Origin: CALBTQ01 sp036725605
GTDB taxonomy: Bacteria > Lernaellota > Lernaellaia > Lernaellales > Lernaellaceae
Reading direction: 5' to 3'
Length of the DNA: 64,000 nt
Assembly: GCA_036725605.1 (NCBI GenBank)
Contig: DAIMDW010000007.1
Span: 62,001 to 126,000 of the forward strand
Numbering within the stretch: position 1 is the first letter of the stretch; every line of letters starts with the position of its first letter. The position numbers and the translations under genes are program-made. The notes below the pieces were generated by a model. That model was not told where the DNA came from and ran no database searches. It saw only the letters and a program-made list of their open reading frames with translations. Shown piece by piece: positions 52,574 through 61,606 of this stretch.

Positions 52574-54814
52574 ATGAAGAAAACATTTTTCGTCTTTTTA
52601 ATATGTTCCATCCTCGCGACGGTCGCCGGCGTCGCCTGGTCGTGGAGTGCGGACAACGAATCCTGGCGCGCCGCTTTCCTGCAGGCCGAACGGGCCGCGG
52701 CGGATAAAAAATTCGATGCGGCGGCCCAGGAGTATGCGCGGGTGGCCGCCTCGTCCTGGCCCGCGGCCGATCTGGCCGCCGAACGCGCCCGGCAATTGGC
52801 GGAAAGCAAAAAGGACGCCGAGGGCGCGCTGGGGTGGGACAAATTCATCATCCGGCACTTCCCGCATAGTTGCTTTCGCCCGGCGGCGCTGTTGTCGGCC
52901 GCGCAAGAGCATCTGAAGCGCAACGATCCGCTGCCCGCCGTGCAGTGGCTCGATCAATTGCGGCGCGAGTATCCGACCTACAAGGAAAGCGAAACGCGCT
53001 ACAAGCTCGGTGAGGCCTACGAGGCGGCCGGGCAGAAGAAAAAGGCGGTCGCCGCCTTCGCCGAGGTCGGCCTATGGCACATCGACAATTACGCCAACAA
53101 GGCCAACGCCAAGCTCGCGGCCTATCGCACGGCCGGTTGGACGATCAATCCGCCGCCGCCCGCCGCGATGTGGGCGAAGATTCTGACCAACATCGAGGAA
53201 AACAAACACTACACCGCCGGCGTGCTGGCCACCCGGTTCGCGCGGCTGTATCCGCAGTCGCCCGACGCCTTCCGCGCCAAGCTGGTGTACGCCGACACGC
53301 TCCGTGAACGCCGCAAACACAAGGATGCCAAGAATTATCTCGCGACGCTGGCCAAGGCGGCGCGCACCAAGGACGAACAACTGAGCGTTTCCCTGCGCCA
53401 GTTGCGCTACGGGAAAAACGTCACCTCCGCGAAAAAGCGCCAGGTGTACATGCAGGCGGTGAAATGGTCCGCCAAGCACGGCGTGCACGCCGACGGCGTC
53501 ATGGGCATGCACAACCTCGAATGGGACGAGCGCAACTACGAGCAGGCCGCGTCCTGGGCGGAAAAGGCGCTGACCGAAAGCGCGCGGTTCCTGCTCGCGC
53601 CGGCGCAGGTGCGCTGGCGGGCCGGCTTCGCGCGGTATCTGGCGGGCGATTACGTCGCGGCCATAAAGCATTTCCAGGAATTTCTGCGCGAGCACCCGGA
53701 TCATTCGCGCGCCGACGCCGCGTTGTACTGGCAGGGCCGGGCGCTGCTGGCGCTGCAAAAATCGGCCGACGCCAAGACGATTTTCACCCAGTGCGAGGCC
53801 AAGTGGCGCGGCACCTATTACGGCCTGCTGGCCGAGGTGCGTCTGCTGGACCTGGGCGTGCCGCCCTCGAAGTTCATGGTGTTTTCCGCCGACCTGGAAA
53901 ACGACAAGGTGGTCGCCGAGACGATCGGCGTGCCGGTCATCCAGGCCGCGTGGCAGCAGGAAGGCGGCACCGGGCCGCACTTGGACAAAGGCGCGCGGGC
54001 GGCGATCGACCATTACGCGGAGAAGGGGCCCGACGCCGTGCGCGAAGTGTTTCGTTCCGTGCGCGAGATGATCGCGGTGGATTGCGGCGACGACGCGCTG
54101 ACCGCGCTGGATTTCATTCGTGAGCGCGCCTACGCCACCGCCGACGGCGCGTATTTTCTCAGCGTGGCCTACGCGCTGGCGGGCGACAACCTGCGTTCGA
54201 TCCGCGCGGCCAACGAAGCCTATTTCCATACGCTCGAAGGGCGCGTTCTCGATCCGGACAACCTGGTGCTGCAGCGCCGCTTTCCGATCGCCTACCGCGA
54301 GTTGATTTTCGCCACGGCGAAAAAGCACGGCCTTGATCCGTATTTCGTGCTGGCCGTGATCAAACAGGAGAGCGCGTTTCAGATCGCCGCGAAATCCTGG
54401 GTTGGCGCGCGCGGCCTGATGCAGGTCATGCCCGGCACCGGCGCGTACATCGCGCGCAAGCGCAAGATCAAAGGCTTCAGCACCAAGTCGTTGTTCAAGC
54501 CGGAGGTGTCGGTCGATTTCGGCTGCTGGCTGCTGGCCGACCTCAAGCAAAAAACCGACGGCGATCTGCCCGCGATGCTTTCGGGCTACAACGCCGGTTA
54601 CGGGCGGCCGCTGCGTTGGTGGCCGCTGCACGACGGACGCTCCTACGACGAGTTGGTCGAGCTGATTCCCTTCGCCGAAACCGAGGGGTATGTGAAGGCG
54701 ATCATGCGCAATTACGAGATGTACCTGCGCCTGTACAACGACCGCCGCGATCATCCGCCGCGGCCGAGTCTCTTTTATGGTTTGACCAAGCCGGTTAAAC
54801 AGTTTACGGAGTGA
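52574..54814 (+). CDS. Soluble lytic murein transglycosylase
   Basis: The 746-residue envelope protein has a signal peptide (MKKTFFVFLICSILATVAG), a long helical superstructure with TPR-like repeats (about residues 30-560) and a C-terminal SLT domain. The catalytic glutamate is E599 (IKQESAFQ), followed by GARGLMQVMPGTG and SGYNAGYGR, family motifs of the lytic transglycosylase. It should cut the glycan strands of peptidoglycan with formation of anhydro-muramic acid, as Slt70-type proteins do. No lipobox is seen, so it is likely free in the periplasm. Confidence 0.9.
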   Translation: MKKTFFVFLICSILATVAGVAWSWSADNESWRAAFLQAERAAADKKFDAAAQEYARVAASSWPAADLAAERARQLAESKKDAEGALGWDKFIIRHFPHSCFRPAALLSAAQEHLKRNDPLPAVQWLDQLRREYPTYKESETRYKLGEAYEAAGQKKKAVAAFAEVGLWHIDNYANKANAKLAAYRTAGWTINPPPPAAMWAKILTNIEENKHYTAGVLATRFARLYPQSPDAFRAKLVYADTLRERRKHKDAKNYLATLAKAARTKDEQLSVSLRQLRYGKNVTSAKKRQVYMQAVKWSAKHGVHADGVMGMHNLEWDERNYEQAASWAEKALTESARFLLAPAQVRWRAGFARYLAGDYVAAIKHFQEFLREHPDHSRADAALYWQGRALLALQKSADAKTIFTQCEAKWRGTYYGLLAEVRLLDLGVPPSKFMVFSADLENDKVVAETIGVPVIQAAWQQEGGTGPHLDKGARAAIDHYAEKGPDAVREVFRSVREMIAVDCGDDALTALDFIRERAYATADGAYFLSVAYALAGDNLRSIRAANEAYFHTLEGRVLDPDNLVLQRRFPIAYRELIFATAKKHGLDPYFVLAVIKQESAFQIAAKSWVGARGLMQVMPGTGAYIARKRKIKGFSTKSLFKPEVSVDFGCWLLADLKQKTDGDLPAMLSGYNAGYGRPLRWWPLHDGRSYDELVELIPFAETEGYVKAIMRNYEMYLRLYNDRRDHPPRPSLFYGLTKPVKQFTE

Positions 54815-54818
54815 ACGG

Positions 54819-54847
54819 TTGTCAAACGAGCCGGCAAGCGTTATGTT
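54819..54847 (+). promoter_or_regulatory. Sigma-70-type promoter of greA
   Basis: TTGTCA (54819-54824), a 17-bp spacer and TATGTT (54842-54847) precede the ATG at 54882 by about 35 nt. GGGGTGAAAG is the ribosome-binding region. Confidence 0.8.
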
Positions 54848-54881
54848 CGGCAACCTGTTTTGTTGTTCACAGGGGTGAAAG

Positions 54882-55358
54882 ATGTCCGAATCGGTACCGA
54901 TGACCAAAGGCAGTTACGAAAAACTCAAGGCCCAATTGCAGCAGATGAAGACCGTCGAGCGCTATAAAATCTCCAAGGCGATCGAAGAGGCGCGCGGCCA
55001 CGGCGACCTGTCGGAAAACGCCGAGTACGACGCCGCCAAGGACAAGCAGGGCATTCTCGAAGCGCGCATCAACATCCTGGAAGACAAGCTGGCCAACGCC
55101 GTGGTGATCGAACCGGCGTCGATCGACGACGACAAGGTCCGCTTCGGCGCGACCGTCACGCTGGTCAACATGGATACCGACGAGGAAAAAACCTACCAGA
55201 TCGTCGGCGAGGACGAAGCCGACCTGAAGACCAGTAAAATCAGCATCAAATCGCCGCTGGCCCGCGTGCTGATCGGCAAGGGCGAAGAGGACTACGTCGA
55301 ATTCGAAGCCCCGGGCGGCCGGCGCGAATTCGAGATCATCAAGGTCGAATACAAATAA
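54882..55358 (+). CDS. greA: Transcription elongation factor GreA
   Basis: The 158-residue protein has the N-terminal coiled coil (LKAQLQQMKTVERYKISKAI, then DLSENAEYDAAKDKQ) and the C-terminal globular domain (VRFGATVTLVNMDTDEE, YQIVGEDEADLK, PLARVLIGKGEEDYVEFEAPG) of GreA. It stimulates cleavage of backtracked RNA in RNA polymerase. The tip region D/E residues of the coil are intact. The start could be the ATG at 54882 or at 54900 (M7). It is a single-gene operon, convergent with a TPR gene. Confidence 0.95.
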   Translation: MSESVPMTKGSYEKLKAQLQQMKTVERYKISKAIEEARGHGDLSENAEYDAAKDKQGILEARINILEDKLANAVVIEPASIDDDKVRFGATVTLVNMDTDEEKTYQIVGEDEADLKTSKISIKSPLARVLIGKGEEDYVEFEAPGGRREFEIIKVEYK

Positions 55359-55361
55359 GAT

Positions 55362-56033
55362 CTAGCGGAACAGCCCCGGTTTCAATTCCTTCAATTTTTC
55401 CAGGTTGATGCGCGCCGGCTGAAAGGTGGGGTCGATGCGCAACGCCGCTTCGTACGCGTCCTTGGCCTCTTTGTACTTTTTCTGCGCCTTGTACAGCAGG
55501 CCGATGTTGTTGTAGGCGTCGCGGGCGGTCGGGGCGGACGGATCGATGTTGATCGTCTGTTTGTAGGCGTTGAGCGCTTCCTCGTCCTGGCCCAGGTTGT
55601 CCAGGCTCGTGGCCAGCAGCAACCACGCGCTGGAATTGGTCGGTTCCAGGCGGATGGTGATCTGAAATTGCGTGACCGCTTCCTGCAGTTCGGTCTGTCC
55701 CTCTTTCCAGGCGTTGTCGGCGGGCAGGACGCTGCTGCCGGCGCCGCGATTTTCAATCAGCAAACGGTTCTTTTGCGCCGCTTTGTACAGCAGGATGCGC
55801 CCGAGCAGGTATTGCGCTTCGGCGTTGCGGTTCTCCAGCGCGATCACCGTGCGCGCATGCCGCTCGGCGGCGGCCAGATCGCCCGCCTTGAAACGCTCGA
55901 CGGCCAGATCGAAAAATTCCTTGGCGCTTTGCGGCTGATCGCCCGCCGGGGTCGCTTCGCCCGTTTGCGCGAAAGCCCACACGCAGGTAACCAGCACCAA
56001 AACGATCGTCCACAGAATGGTTCTCATCATCAT
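55362..56033 (-). CDS. Secreted TPR protein
   Basis: The 223-residue protein has a signal peptide (MMMRTILWTIVLVLVTCVWA) and four or five TPR-like repeats (AVERFKAGDLAAAERHARTV, AQYLLGRILLYKAAQKN, SAWLLLATSLDNLGQDEEAL, YNNIGLLYKAQKKYKEAKDA). It should work as a periplasmic scaffold for other proteins. GGTGGAGA precedes three successive ATG codons; the first is used. Its role is not known. It is convergent with greA, with 3 nt between. Confidence 0.7.
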   Translation of the reverse strand: MMMRTILWTIVLVLVTCVWAFAQTGEATPAGDQPQSAKEFFDLAVERFKAGDLAAAERHARTVIALENRNAEAQYLLGRILLYKAAQKNRLLIENRGAGSSVLPADNAWKEGQTELQEAVTQFQITIRLEPTNSSAWLLLATSLDNLGQDEEALNAYKQTINIDPSAPTARDAYNNIGLLYKAQKKYKEAKDAYEAALRIDPTFQPARINLEKLKELKPGLFR

Positions 56034-56113
56034 GTCTCCACCGTCCGGACGCTAACAGGCCCGGCTATACGCGTCAATAACCGTGGCTTGGACACGCGCC
56101 CGGCTCGTGTCGT

Positions 56114-57133
56114 TCAAAAGATCCACGCGCCCAGGACCAGGAAAATCACGGCCAGCGAGGCGGCCGATCCGGCCAGCGACAGGCGGAACAACCGCGCGGC
56201 GCTGCGCAGTTCGCGAGGGTCGAGTTCCCCGGCGCACACCGCGTGCACGCTGGCGGCCATGTCGCGCGCGCTGGCTTCCAACAACGCCCGCCCTTCGGCT
56301 TCGCTCGCCAGCGCCGGACGGCCCACGTAGCCTTCGCGGCGTCCGCGCACGATCCACGCCAGGTCGTGCGCCCCGATGCCCAGCGAGCCCAGCAGCAACT
56401 CGCGGCGTTCGCCCGCGTCGGTGAAGCGGACGATCATCCGCCGCAAACCGCCGTGCAGCGCCTTGAGCCACCACGGCCAAACGGGCCGGATCTCCGGCAG
56501 CGTGCGGTAACACTCGCGCACCTGCGCCGGGTCGATCGCCAGCATCATCGAGGTTTCCATGCGTCCGGCGTGCAGGTCCCACATCAGGTCGGCGATGTCC
56601 TCGCCGGTCAGCGACACGCCCTCGCGCCGCACCTGTTCGGCATAACCGCCGAAGTACGCACGGCCGCACACGCGCGCGGCGGGCGCGACGGCCTGCACCG
56701 GCATCCCGGCCACGCGCCGTTTGTTCAGCCAGGCGCACACGTCGTCGAGCGCGCCGGTATGCGGCACCGCGCCGTGCACGGTCATCAGCGCGAAGCGGCG
56801 AAAGCCCTGTTTGAGGAACCGTTTCAAATACGCCTTGAGCGCGCGTCGCAATAGGGAGGAGGGCACCTTCACCGAACCGACGCCGCGGATCGTCGCGCCG
56901 CCCAGGTGCCAGGTGTCGTGCAGCCAGACGCGCACCTCGGGCATTTGCGCGGCCAAAAATTCCGCCACGCGCTCGGCTTGCACGCGGCTGATGACCGCGT
57001 CGGTGTCCAGCGGCAGGTGCGGACCGTGATTTTCCGGCGCGGCGATCGGCAGCAGCAGAATGTCGTCGCGTACCGCCGCTCCGCCCAGTTCCGCGCTCGT
57101 CGCGCGCCCGTAATGGTAATAGCCCCGGTTCAT
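56114..57133 (-). CDS. Creatininase-family amidohydrolase with C-terminal membrane helix
   Basis: The 339-residue protein carries the creatininase motifs: a metal-binding block APENHGPHLPLDTD, and HAGRMETSMML near the middle, in place of the more usual HAGE-ETS. The residues E, H and D expected to bind two metal ions are there. Related enzymes include creatinine amidohydrolases and the peptidases that trim modified peptides (MftE type). A hydrophobic C-terminal helix (LAVIFLVLGAWIF) suggests attachment to the membrane, which is unusual. The start at 57133 was taken because the upstream part of the frame overlaps the divergent gene; the site is weak. Confidence 0.7.
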   Translation of the reverse strand: MNRGYYHYGRATSAELGGAAVRDDILLLPIAAPENHGPHLPLDTDAVISRVQAERVAEFLAAQMPEVRVWLHDTWHLGGATIRGVGSVKVPSSLLRRALKAYLKRFLKQGFRRFALMTVHGAVPHTGALDDVCAWLNKRRVAGMPVQAVAPAARVCGRAYFGGYAEQVRREGVSLTGEDIADLMWDLHAGRMETSMMLAIDPAQVRECYRTLPEIRPVWPWWLKALHGGLRRMIVRFTDAGERRELLLGSLGIGAHDLAWIVRGRREGYVGRPALASEAEGRALLEASARDMAASVHAVCAGELDPRELRSAARLFRLSLAGSAASLAVIFLVLGAWIF

Positions 57134-57206
57134 GCGCTGAAAGTAACCGCCTTCGTCCGCGTTGACAATACCCGCGCGCTTGGTCACCCTCGCAGGTGGA
57201 GGCGCC

Positions 57207-58397
57207 ATGAGGAAACTTCACCTGCTGTGGTTGATCGTGTTGACGCTTTGGGCGACGGGTGCGGCCGCGTCCGTTCACGAAGCGCAGTACCGCGCGCACC
57301 CGCCGACGCTCCGTGCGCCGGCAGCGGCGTCGCCCGCGTCCTTCACGCCCGCCGCGAACGGCGACCGTTACGTGGTCGGCTACTATCCGCATTGGGCCGA
57401 CGATTTCGCCGACATCCCCTTCGATCTGCTCGACGAGGTGATCTACTTCGGCGCGCAGGTCGAGCTCGACGGTTCGCTGAGCGAAATGAACGGCTGGCCG
57501 CCGGCCGATTTGATCGCCGCCGCGCACGACGAGGGCTGCCGGGTGACGCTGTGCCTGATCGACTTCTCCCCGAGCGAGCAGCGCGATCTGCTCAACAGCG
57601 CGAGCCGCCGCGCCGCGTTGATCGACAATCTCGTCGACGCCGTCGTCGAGGCCGGGGCGGACGGCGTGAACTTCGATTTCGAGGCGCTGCCGGTCGACGT
57701 GAAAAGCCAATTCGTCGCCCTGGTGCAGGATGCGGCGACGGCGCTGGCCGAACAGATCGACGCGCCCGCCGTTAGCGTCGCCACCCCGGCGATCGACTGG
57801 GCCGGCGCTTACGACTTCGACCAGCTAGCCGCGGCCGGGCGGTTGTTCGTCATGGCCTACGACTACCATTGGAGTTCCAGCGACCCGGGGCCGATCGCGC
57901 CGCTGTATGGCTCGGACCGCTGGGGCGACTACGCCTACGACTGGACGATCGACGATTACCGCGCCTACATCGCGCCCTACGGAACCGACCGCGTGATGCT
58001 CGGCTTGCCGCTGTACGGTTACGACTGGCCGTCGCTCGACGCTTCCGTGCCCGGCGAGGCGACCGGCGCGGCCGACGCCTGGACCATAGTCGGCGCGTGG
58101 GACTTTGCGGCGCAGCAGGGCGGCGGCGACTGGGACGATGCGTCGTCCACGCCGTACCTGATTTACCAGGACGGAGCGCAAACGCGGCAGTTGTGGTACG
58201 AGGACCTCGACTCGCTGGCCTTGAAAATCCAGTTCGCTATCGACGAGGAAGTGGGCGGCATCGGTTTTTGGGCGTTGACCTACGAGCGCGGCGACGAGGA
58301 TTTCTGGCAGCTCATCGCCGACTATCGCGCCGGCGGCGACGTGGGCGACGACGATTTCTTTGACGACGACGATGACGACGATGGGTGCGGCTGTTAG
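57207..58397 (+). CDS. GH18-like glycoside hydrolase with Asp-rich GCGC tail
   Basis: The 396-residue secreted protein has a signal peptide and a GH18 TIM barrel, starting with RYVVGYYPHWADDFAD. The catalytic motif DGxxxDxE is intact (D152, D157, E159 in DGVNFDFE), and Y and W residues of the barrel (MAYDYHWSSSDPG, GLPLYGYDW) match chitinase- and SpoVS-type hydrolases. The C-terminus is DDDFFDDDDDDDGCGC, an Asp run with a terminal Gly-Cys pair. This tail resembles the beginning of a MYXO-CTERM sorting signal but lacks its membrane helix. RBS GGTGGAGG precedes the start. Confidence 0.75.
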   Translation: MRKLHLLWLIVLTLWATGAAASVHEAQYRAHPPTLRAPAAASPASFTPAANGDRYVVGYYPHWADDFADIPFDLLDEVIYFGAQVELDGSLSEMNGWPPADLIAAAHDEGCRVTLCLIDFSPSEQRDLLNSASRRAALIDNLVDAVVEAGADGVNFDFEALPVDVKSQFVALVQDAATALAEQIDAPAVSVATPAIDWAGAYDFDQLAAAGRLFVMAYDYHWSSSDPGPIAPLYGSDRWGDYAYDWTIDDYRAYIAPYGTDRVMLGLPLYGYDWPSLDASVPGEATGAADAWTIVGAWDFAAQQGGGDWDDASSTPYLIYQDGAQTRQLWYEDLDSLALKIQFAIDEEVGGIGFWALTYERGDEDFWQLIADYRAGGDVGDDDFFDDDDDDDGCGC

Positions 58398-58777
58398 TTC
58401 AGCGGATACCTGGCCGCGTACGCATTGAAACCTTCCGCGACGCGGTAGATGAATCCGTAGCCGTTGTCGGCCAGAATGTTCGCCGCCTTTACCGTCGTTT
58501 TCGGATCGTTGGACAGAATGTAGATGTTCGCGTCCTTGCGCACCTTCTCCAGATTGGTCGCCAGAATGTTCAGCGGCAGGTGCACCGCGCCCTCGATGAA
58601 CTTCAGATCGTCCTGCATCGTCGACGCCTTGCGCACGTCGAGAATCACCGTGTCGGGCTTGCCGCGCGCGGCGTGAAATTCCTCCAGCGTGCAATCGCGA
58701 ATCTGCGACGATTTGGCGCAGGCCGTCAGCATCAACAGCAACGACAAGCAGATGAGCGACACCGTGAGTTTCTTCAT
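58394..58777 (-). CDS. Rhodanese-like lipoprotein without the catalytic cysteine
   Basis: The 127-residue lipoprotein (lipobox LTAC, C20) is a single rhodanese domain: TVILDVRKASTMQDDLKFIE, then GAVHLPLNI and YILSNDPKTTVKAANILADN. In active sulphurtransferases the loop after Y-I begins with a cysteine (CxxGxR); here it is SNDPKTT, with no cysteine. It is therefore likely a non-catalytic binding or regulatory rhodanese, attached to the membrane. GAGGAAAGCG precedes the start. The stop overlaps the convergent GH18-like gene by 4 nt. The next gene upstream on the minus strand encodes a penicillin-acylase lipoprotein. Confidence 0.75.
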   Translation of the reverse strand: MKKLTVSLICLSLLLMLTACAKSSQIRDCTLEEFHAARGKPDTVILDVRKASTMQDDLKFIEGAVHLPLNILATNLEKVRKDANIYILSNDPKTTVKAANILADNGYGFIYRVAEGFNAYAARYPLN

Positions 58778-58788
58778 CGCTTTCCTCG

Positions 58789-61371
58789 TCAGGGCAGATC
58801 GACCGGCGCGAGCGTCATCACGCCGGCCACGTTGTCTTGGATGTCTTCGCGGTTTAAATAACCGGGGATCAGCTTGTTGGCGAGCCACAGCTCGTGCAGG
58901 TCGTGGTAATGCTCGGTCAGCGGCTGGCCCCAGTTGCCGCTGTCGAGCACAAACCACCCGTGGTGCGGCCGCGCCATGTCCACGACGTGCCGGAACACCG
59001 GGCCGCAGTTCGTGTCGTAATTGTTCGCGCCGATCGAGTAGAACGACGCCCACACCGTGTCGGTCCCGCCGCCGTGCGGATGCGGGCCGAGGTTCAGATC
59101 GCCCGCCAGCCGCGTATCGCCGCCCAGCGGATGACGGGCCGTCATCGTGTGCAGCGCGCCCCATTGCCACAGCGACGGGTCGGGCCCCAGCCGGCGCTGC
59201 AACTCGGCGTAGGCGGCCGACAATGCGCGGCGGTACGACAGTTCCCACGTTTCCTTTTGCTTGCTCTTCACCGAATCGTGCAGCGGGCTTTTCTTGTTCA
59301 TCACGATCTCGGTGAGGATTCCGTGCGAAAATTGCGAGTGCGTCAGTTGGAAGAACAGGTCCTCGCCCATTTCGTCGGCCAGGACCACGCGTGTGAGATG
59401 ATCCAACGCCACGTAGAACAACGCCGCGCCCGCGCTGTCGGCGTCGGCGACGTCGTTCCAACGCTCGAGCACCAACCGTGCGTCGGTCAGCGCCTCGTCG
59501 CCCTTGGCCGCCGCGATGAACAGCGGCTTGAGCCGCTTCGCCTGGCCGCTGAGCCGGTCGCCCTGAATGCGCGAAAAGTCGGCCACGTCCAGCCGCGCGC
59601 GCTCCTCGATCATCTCGCCGATGCGCGTGGCGCGGTCGCCGGGCACGAAGGAATCCGACCAGGGGTACGCATAAGCGCGCATGTCCATCGTCTCGTTGTT
59701 GGCCGTGACGATGAAGCCGCGTTTCGGGTTGCGCGCCTGCGGCAGGTCGGCGAACGGAATGAAGCCGATCCACCGCCCCTCGTCTTTCCAGGCGCGGGCG
59801 ACGCGCGTGCCGTCGCCGCTGTTGCGCACCGGAATCAGTCCGGCCGCCACGTAGCCGATGTTGCCCGCGGTGTCGGCGCAGATCCAGTTCTGTCGCGGCG
59901 AACCCAGGTAGGACAGAGCCTGGAAAAACTCGTCGCAGGACCGCCCGCGGTTGAGTTGCCGCAGGGCGGTGATGTCGTCGCCGCGTCGGCCGGCGTACTC
60001 GCGGGCCAGTTCCTTGCGTTCTTTGAACGAGCCGGCCTGTTCCAGCCGCCAGAACAGATCGGGATCGTCGGCGAAGTCCATGCCCACCCAGCGCAGGCTC
60101 AGCACGTCGCGCGAACGGTCCGGGTTCACCAGGTCCGTCACCACCGGCCCGAAGCGGCTGACGCGCACGTTGATCTTCTCGGGCCGCAGGTGCGTGCCTT
60201 CCTTGACCTGCACGGTCTCTTCGCGGACGATGAAATCCTCCCACGTATCCTTATACAAATAACGTTCCGGGTGCAGCGGATCGACCTTGTGCAGGTACAT
60301 GTCTTGCACGTCGGCCTGGCAGTTGGTCACCGCCCAGGCCACGCCGCGGTTGTGGCCGAGGATGACGAAGGGCACGCCGGGGAAGCTCGCGCCGATCGTG
60401 TCGTAGCCCGCGCCGGCCATGTGAATCAGATGGAAAAACGACGGCGCCAGGTGCGTCAGGTGCGGATCGTTGGCCAACAGCGGCTTGCCCGACAACGACC
60501 GCGAACCGTCGACCGTCCAGTTGTTGCTGGCCTCGATCGTGCTGCCGCCCCGGTTGCGCAGCAGCGCGTAGATCGTCTCGTTGCTTAGCTCCCCGTCCGC
60601 CAAGGGGGCCAGCGGCGCGCGGTTGAAACGCAGAGGAAACGTTTTGCGCTTCAACTTGTAGGCGGGCAGGATACGCGTGGATTGCATCGAGAACGGCGGC
60701 AGCAGCTTGTCGCCGCCGCCCGCGCCGGCCGTGTTGTCGGCCGCCGCGCGCATCAGTTCGAGCGGATAATTCGACGCCAGCCCCCACGAAATGAGCCGCG
60801 CCATGGCGATCGAATCCTTCACCTCCCACGGCGCCGGTTCGTAACCGAGCAGGCCGAATTCCACCGGCAGCGTGTCGGCGTGCTGCGCGATGTACGCGTT
60901 CACGCCCTGGGCGTACGCCTCGAATAGCGCCCGTTCCGCCGGCGGCAGCATCTCGGCGAAAATCTCCGCGTTGTGTTCGATGCCCAGGATGCGCATGCCC
61001 ATGTCCTGCTCGACGCTCGTCTTGCCGCCCAGCGACATCACCGACTCTAGCGGAATGTCGCCGAGCACCTCGGCCAGCTTGCCTTCGATCAGCCGCCGGA
61101 ACACGTCCATCTGGAAGAGACGATCCTGCGCGTGAATGTAGCCCATGGCGCGCATCAAGTCGGTTTCCGCGTTGGCGAAAATATGCGGAATCGCCCAACG
61201 ATCGCGGATGACCTCCACCGGCTCGGTCAGGCCGGGCAGTTCGAACGCGCCGGCGATTTGCGGGCCTTGCGGATCGTGCCGGTAAGCCACCCAGGTCAAC
61301 ACGCCGGCGCAGGAGGTCAGCATGACGGTCAGCAGCGCCGCGGCGAAAAAACGCAACAGGTTCTTGCGCAT
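58789..61371 (-). CDS. Penicillin acylase-family lipoprotein
   Basis: The 860-residue Ntn-hydrolase is made as a single precursor: signal peptide with lipobox (LTSC, C21), alpha-chain (starting VIRDRWAIPHIFANAETDLM, with GYIHAQDRLFQMDV), spacer and beta-chain that begins at the nucleophile S282 (EA-SNNWTVDGSRS, usually G-SNNW). Then SGKPLLANDPHLTHLAP and the second half follow as in penicillin G and acylhomoserine-lactone acylases. Substrate specificity cannot be judged; acyl-homoserine lactones or acylated peptides are possible. The start at 61371 has GAGGAGC in front. It is probably co-transcribed with the rhodanese gene. Confidence 0.85.
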   Translation of the reverse strand: MRKNLLRFFAAALLTVMLTSCAGVLTWVAYRHDPQGPQIAGAFELPGLTEPVEVIRDRWAIPHIFANAETDLMRAMGYIHAQDRLFQMDVFRRLIEGKLAEVLGDIPLESVMSLGGKTSVEQDMGMRILGIEHNAEIFAEMLPPAERALFEAYAQGVNAYIAQHADTLPVEFGLLGYEPAPWEVKDSIAMARLISWGLASNYPLELMRAAADNTAGAGGGDKLLPPFSMQSTRILPAYKLKRKTFPLRFNRAPLAPLADGELSNETIYALLRNRGGSTIEASNNWTVDGSRSLSGKPLLANDPHLTHLAPSFFHLIHMAGAGYDTIGASFPGVPFVILGHNRGVAWAVTNCQADVQDMYLHKVDPLHPERYLYKDTWEDFIVREETVQVKEGTHLRPEKINVRVSRFGPVVTDLVNPDRSRDVLSLRWVGMDFADDPDLFWRLEQAGSFKERKELAREYAGRRGDDITALRQLNRGRSCDEFFQALSYLGSPRQNWICADTAGNIGYVAAGLIPVRNSGDGTRVARAWKDEGRWIGFIPFADLPQARNPKRGFIVTANNETMDMRAYAYPWSDSFVPGDRATRIGEMIEERARLDVADFSRIQGDRLSGQAKRLKPLFIAAAKGDEALTDARLVLERWNDVADADSAGAALFYVALDHLTRVVLADEMGEDLFFQLTHSQFSHGILTEIVMNKKSPLHDSVKSKQKETWELSYRRALSAAYAELQRRLGPDPSLWQWGALHTMTARHPLGGDTRLAGDLNLGPHPHGGGTDTVWASFYSIGANNYDTNCGPVFRHVVDMARPHHGWFVLDSGNWGQPLTEHYHDLHELWLANKLIPGYLNREDIQDNVAGVMTLAPVDLP

Positions 61372-61461
61372 GACAGGCTCCTCACGTGGGATAAATCGCC
61401 TCATGAAACCACAGCTTCCCGCGCCTGCCAACCCGTCCCGGGCTTGGTTTAATTTCACCCT

Positions 61462-61560
61462 CACCCCGGGCTTCGCCCGACCCTCTCCCCCGGGAGAGGG
61501 CAAGAGTGGACAACTCAGGCTCCCTTCTCCCTGTGGGAAAAGGGGCGCGGTTGAGGGCTG
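61462..61560. repeat. Dispersed intergenic repeat, copy 2
   Basis: Copy of the repeat seen at 2798-2898, in the same orientation, in the 294-bp gap between the penicillin acylase and clpP genes. It begins CACCCCGGGC, then has CCCTCTCC-CCC-GGGAGAGGG, later CTCCCTTCTCCCTGTGGGAA, and ends TTGAGGGCTG. Inner parts differ slightly from the first copy. Confidence 0.8.
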
Positions 61561-61606
61561 TCTTTTCCTATGCTCGTCGCTGTCACCTCCAGCCCCGCTT
61601 CCGCTG

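Noticed and set aside
57162..57206. Longer N-terminus of the GH18-like protein
   Set aside because: The extra 15 residues precede a perfect signal peptide and the GGTGGAGG site is just ahead of 57207.
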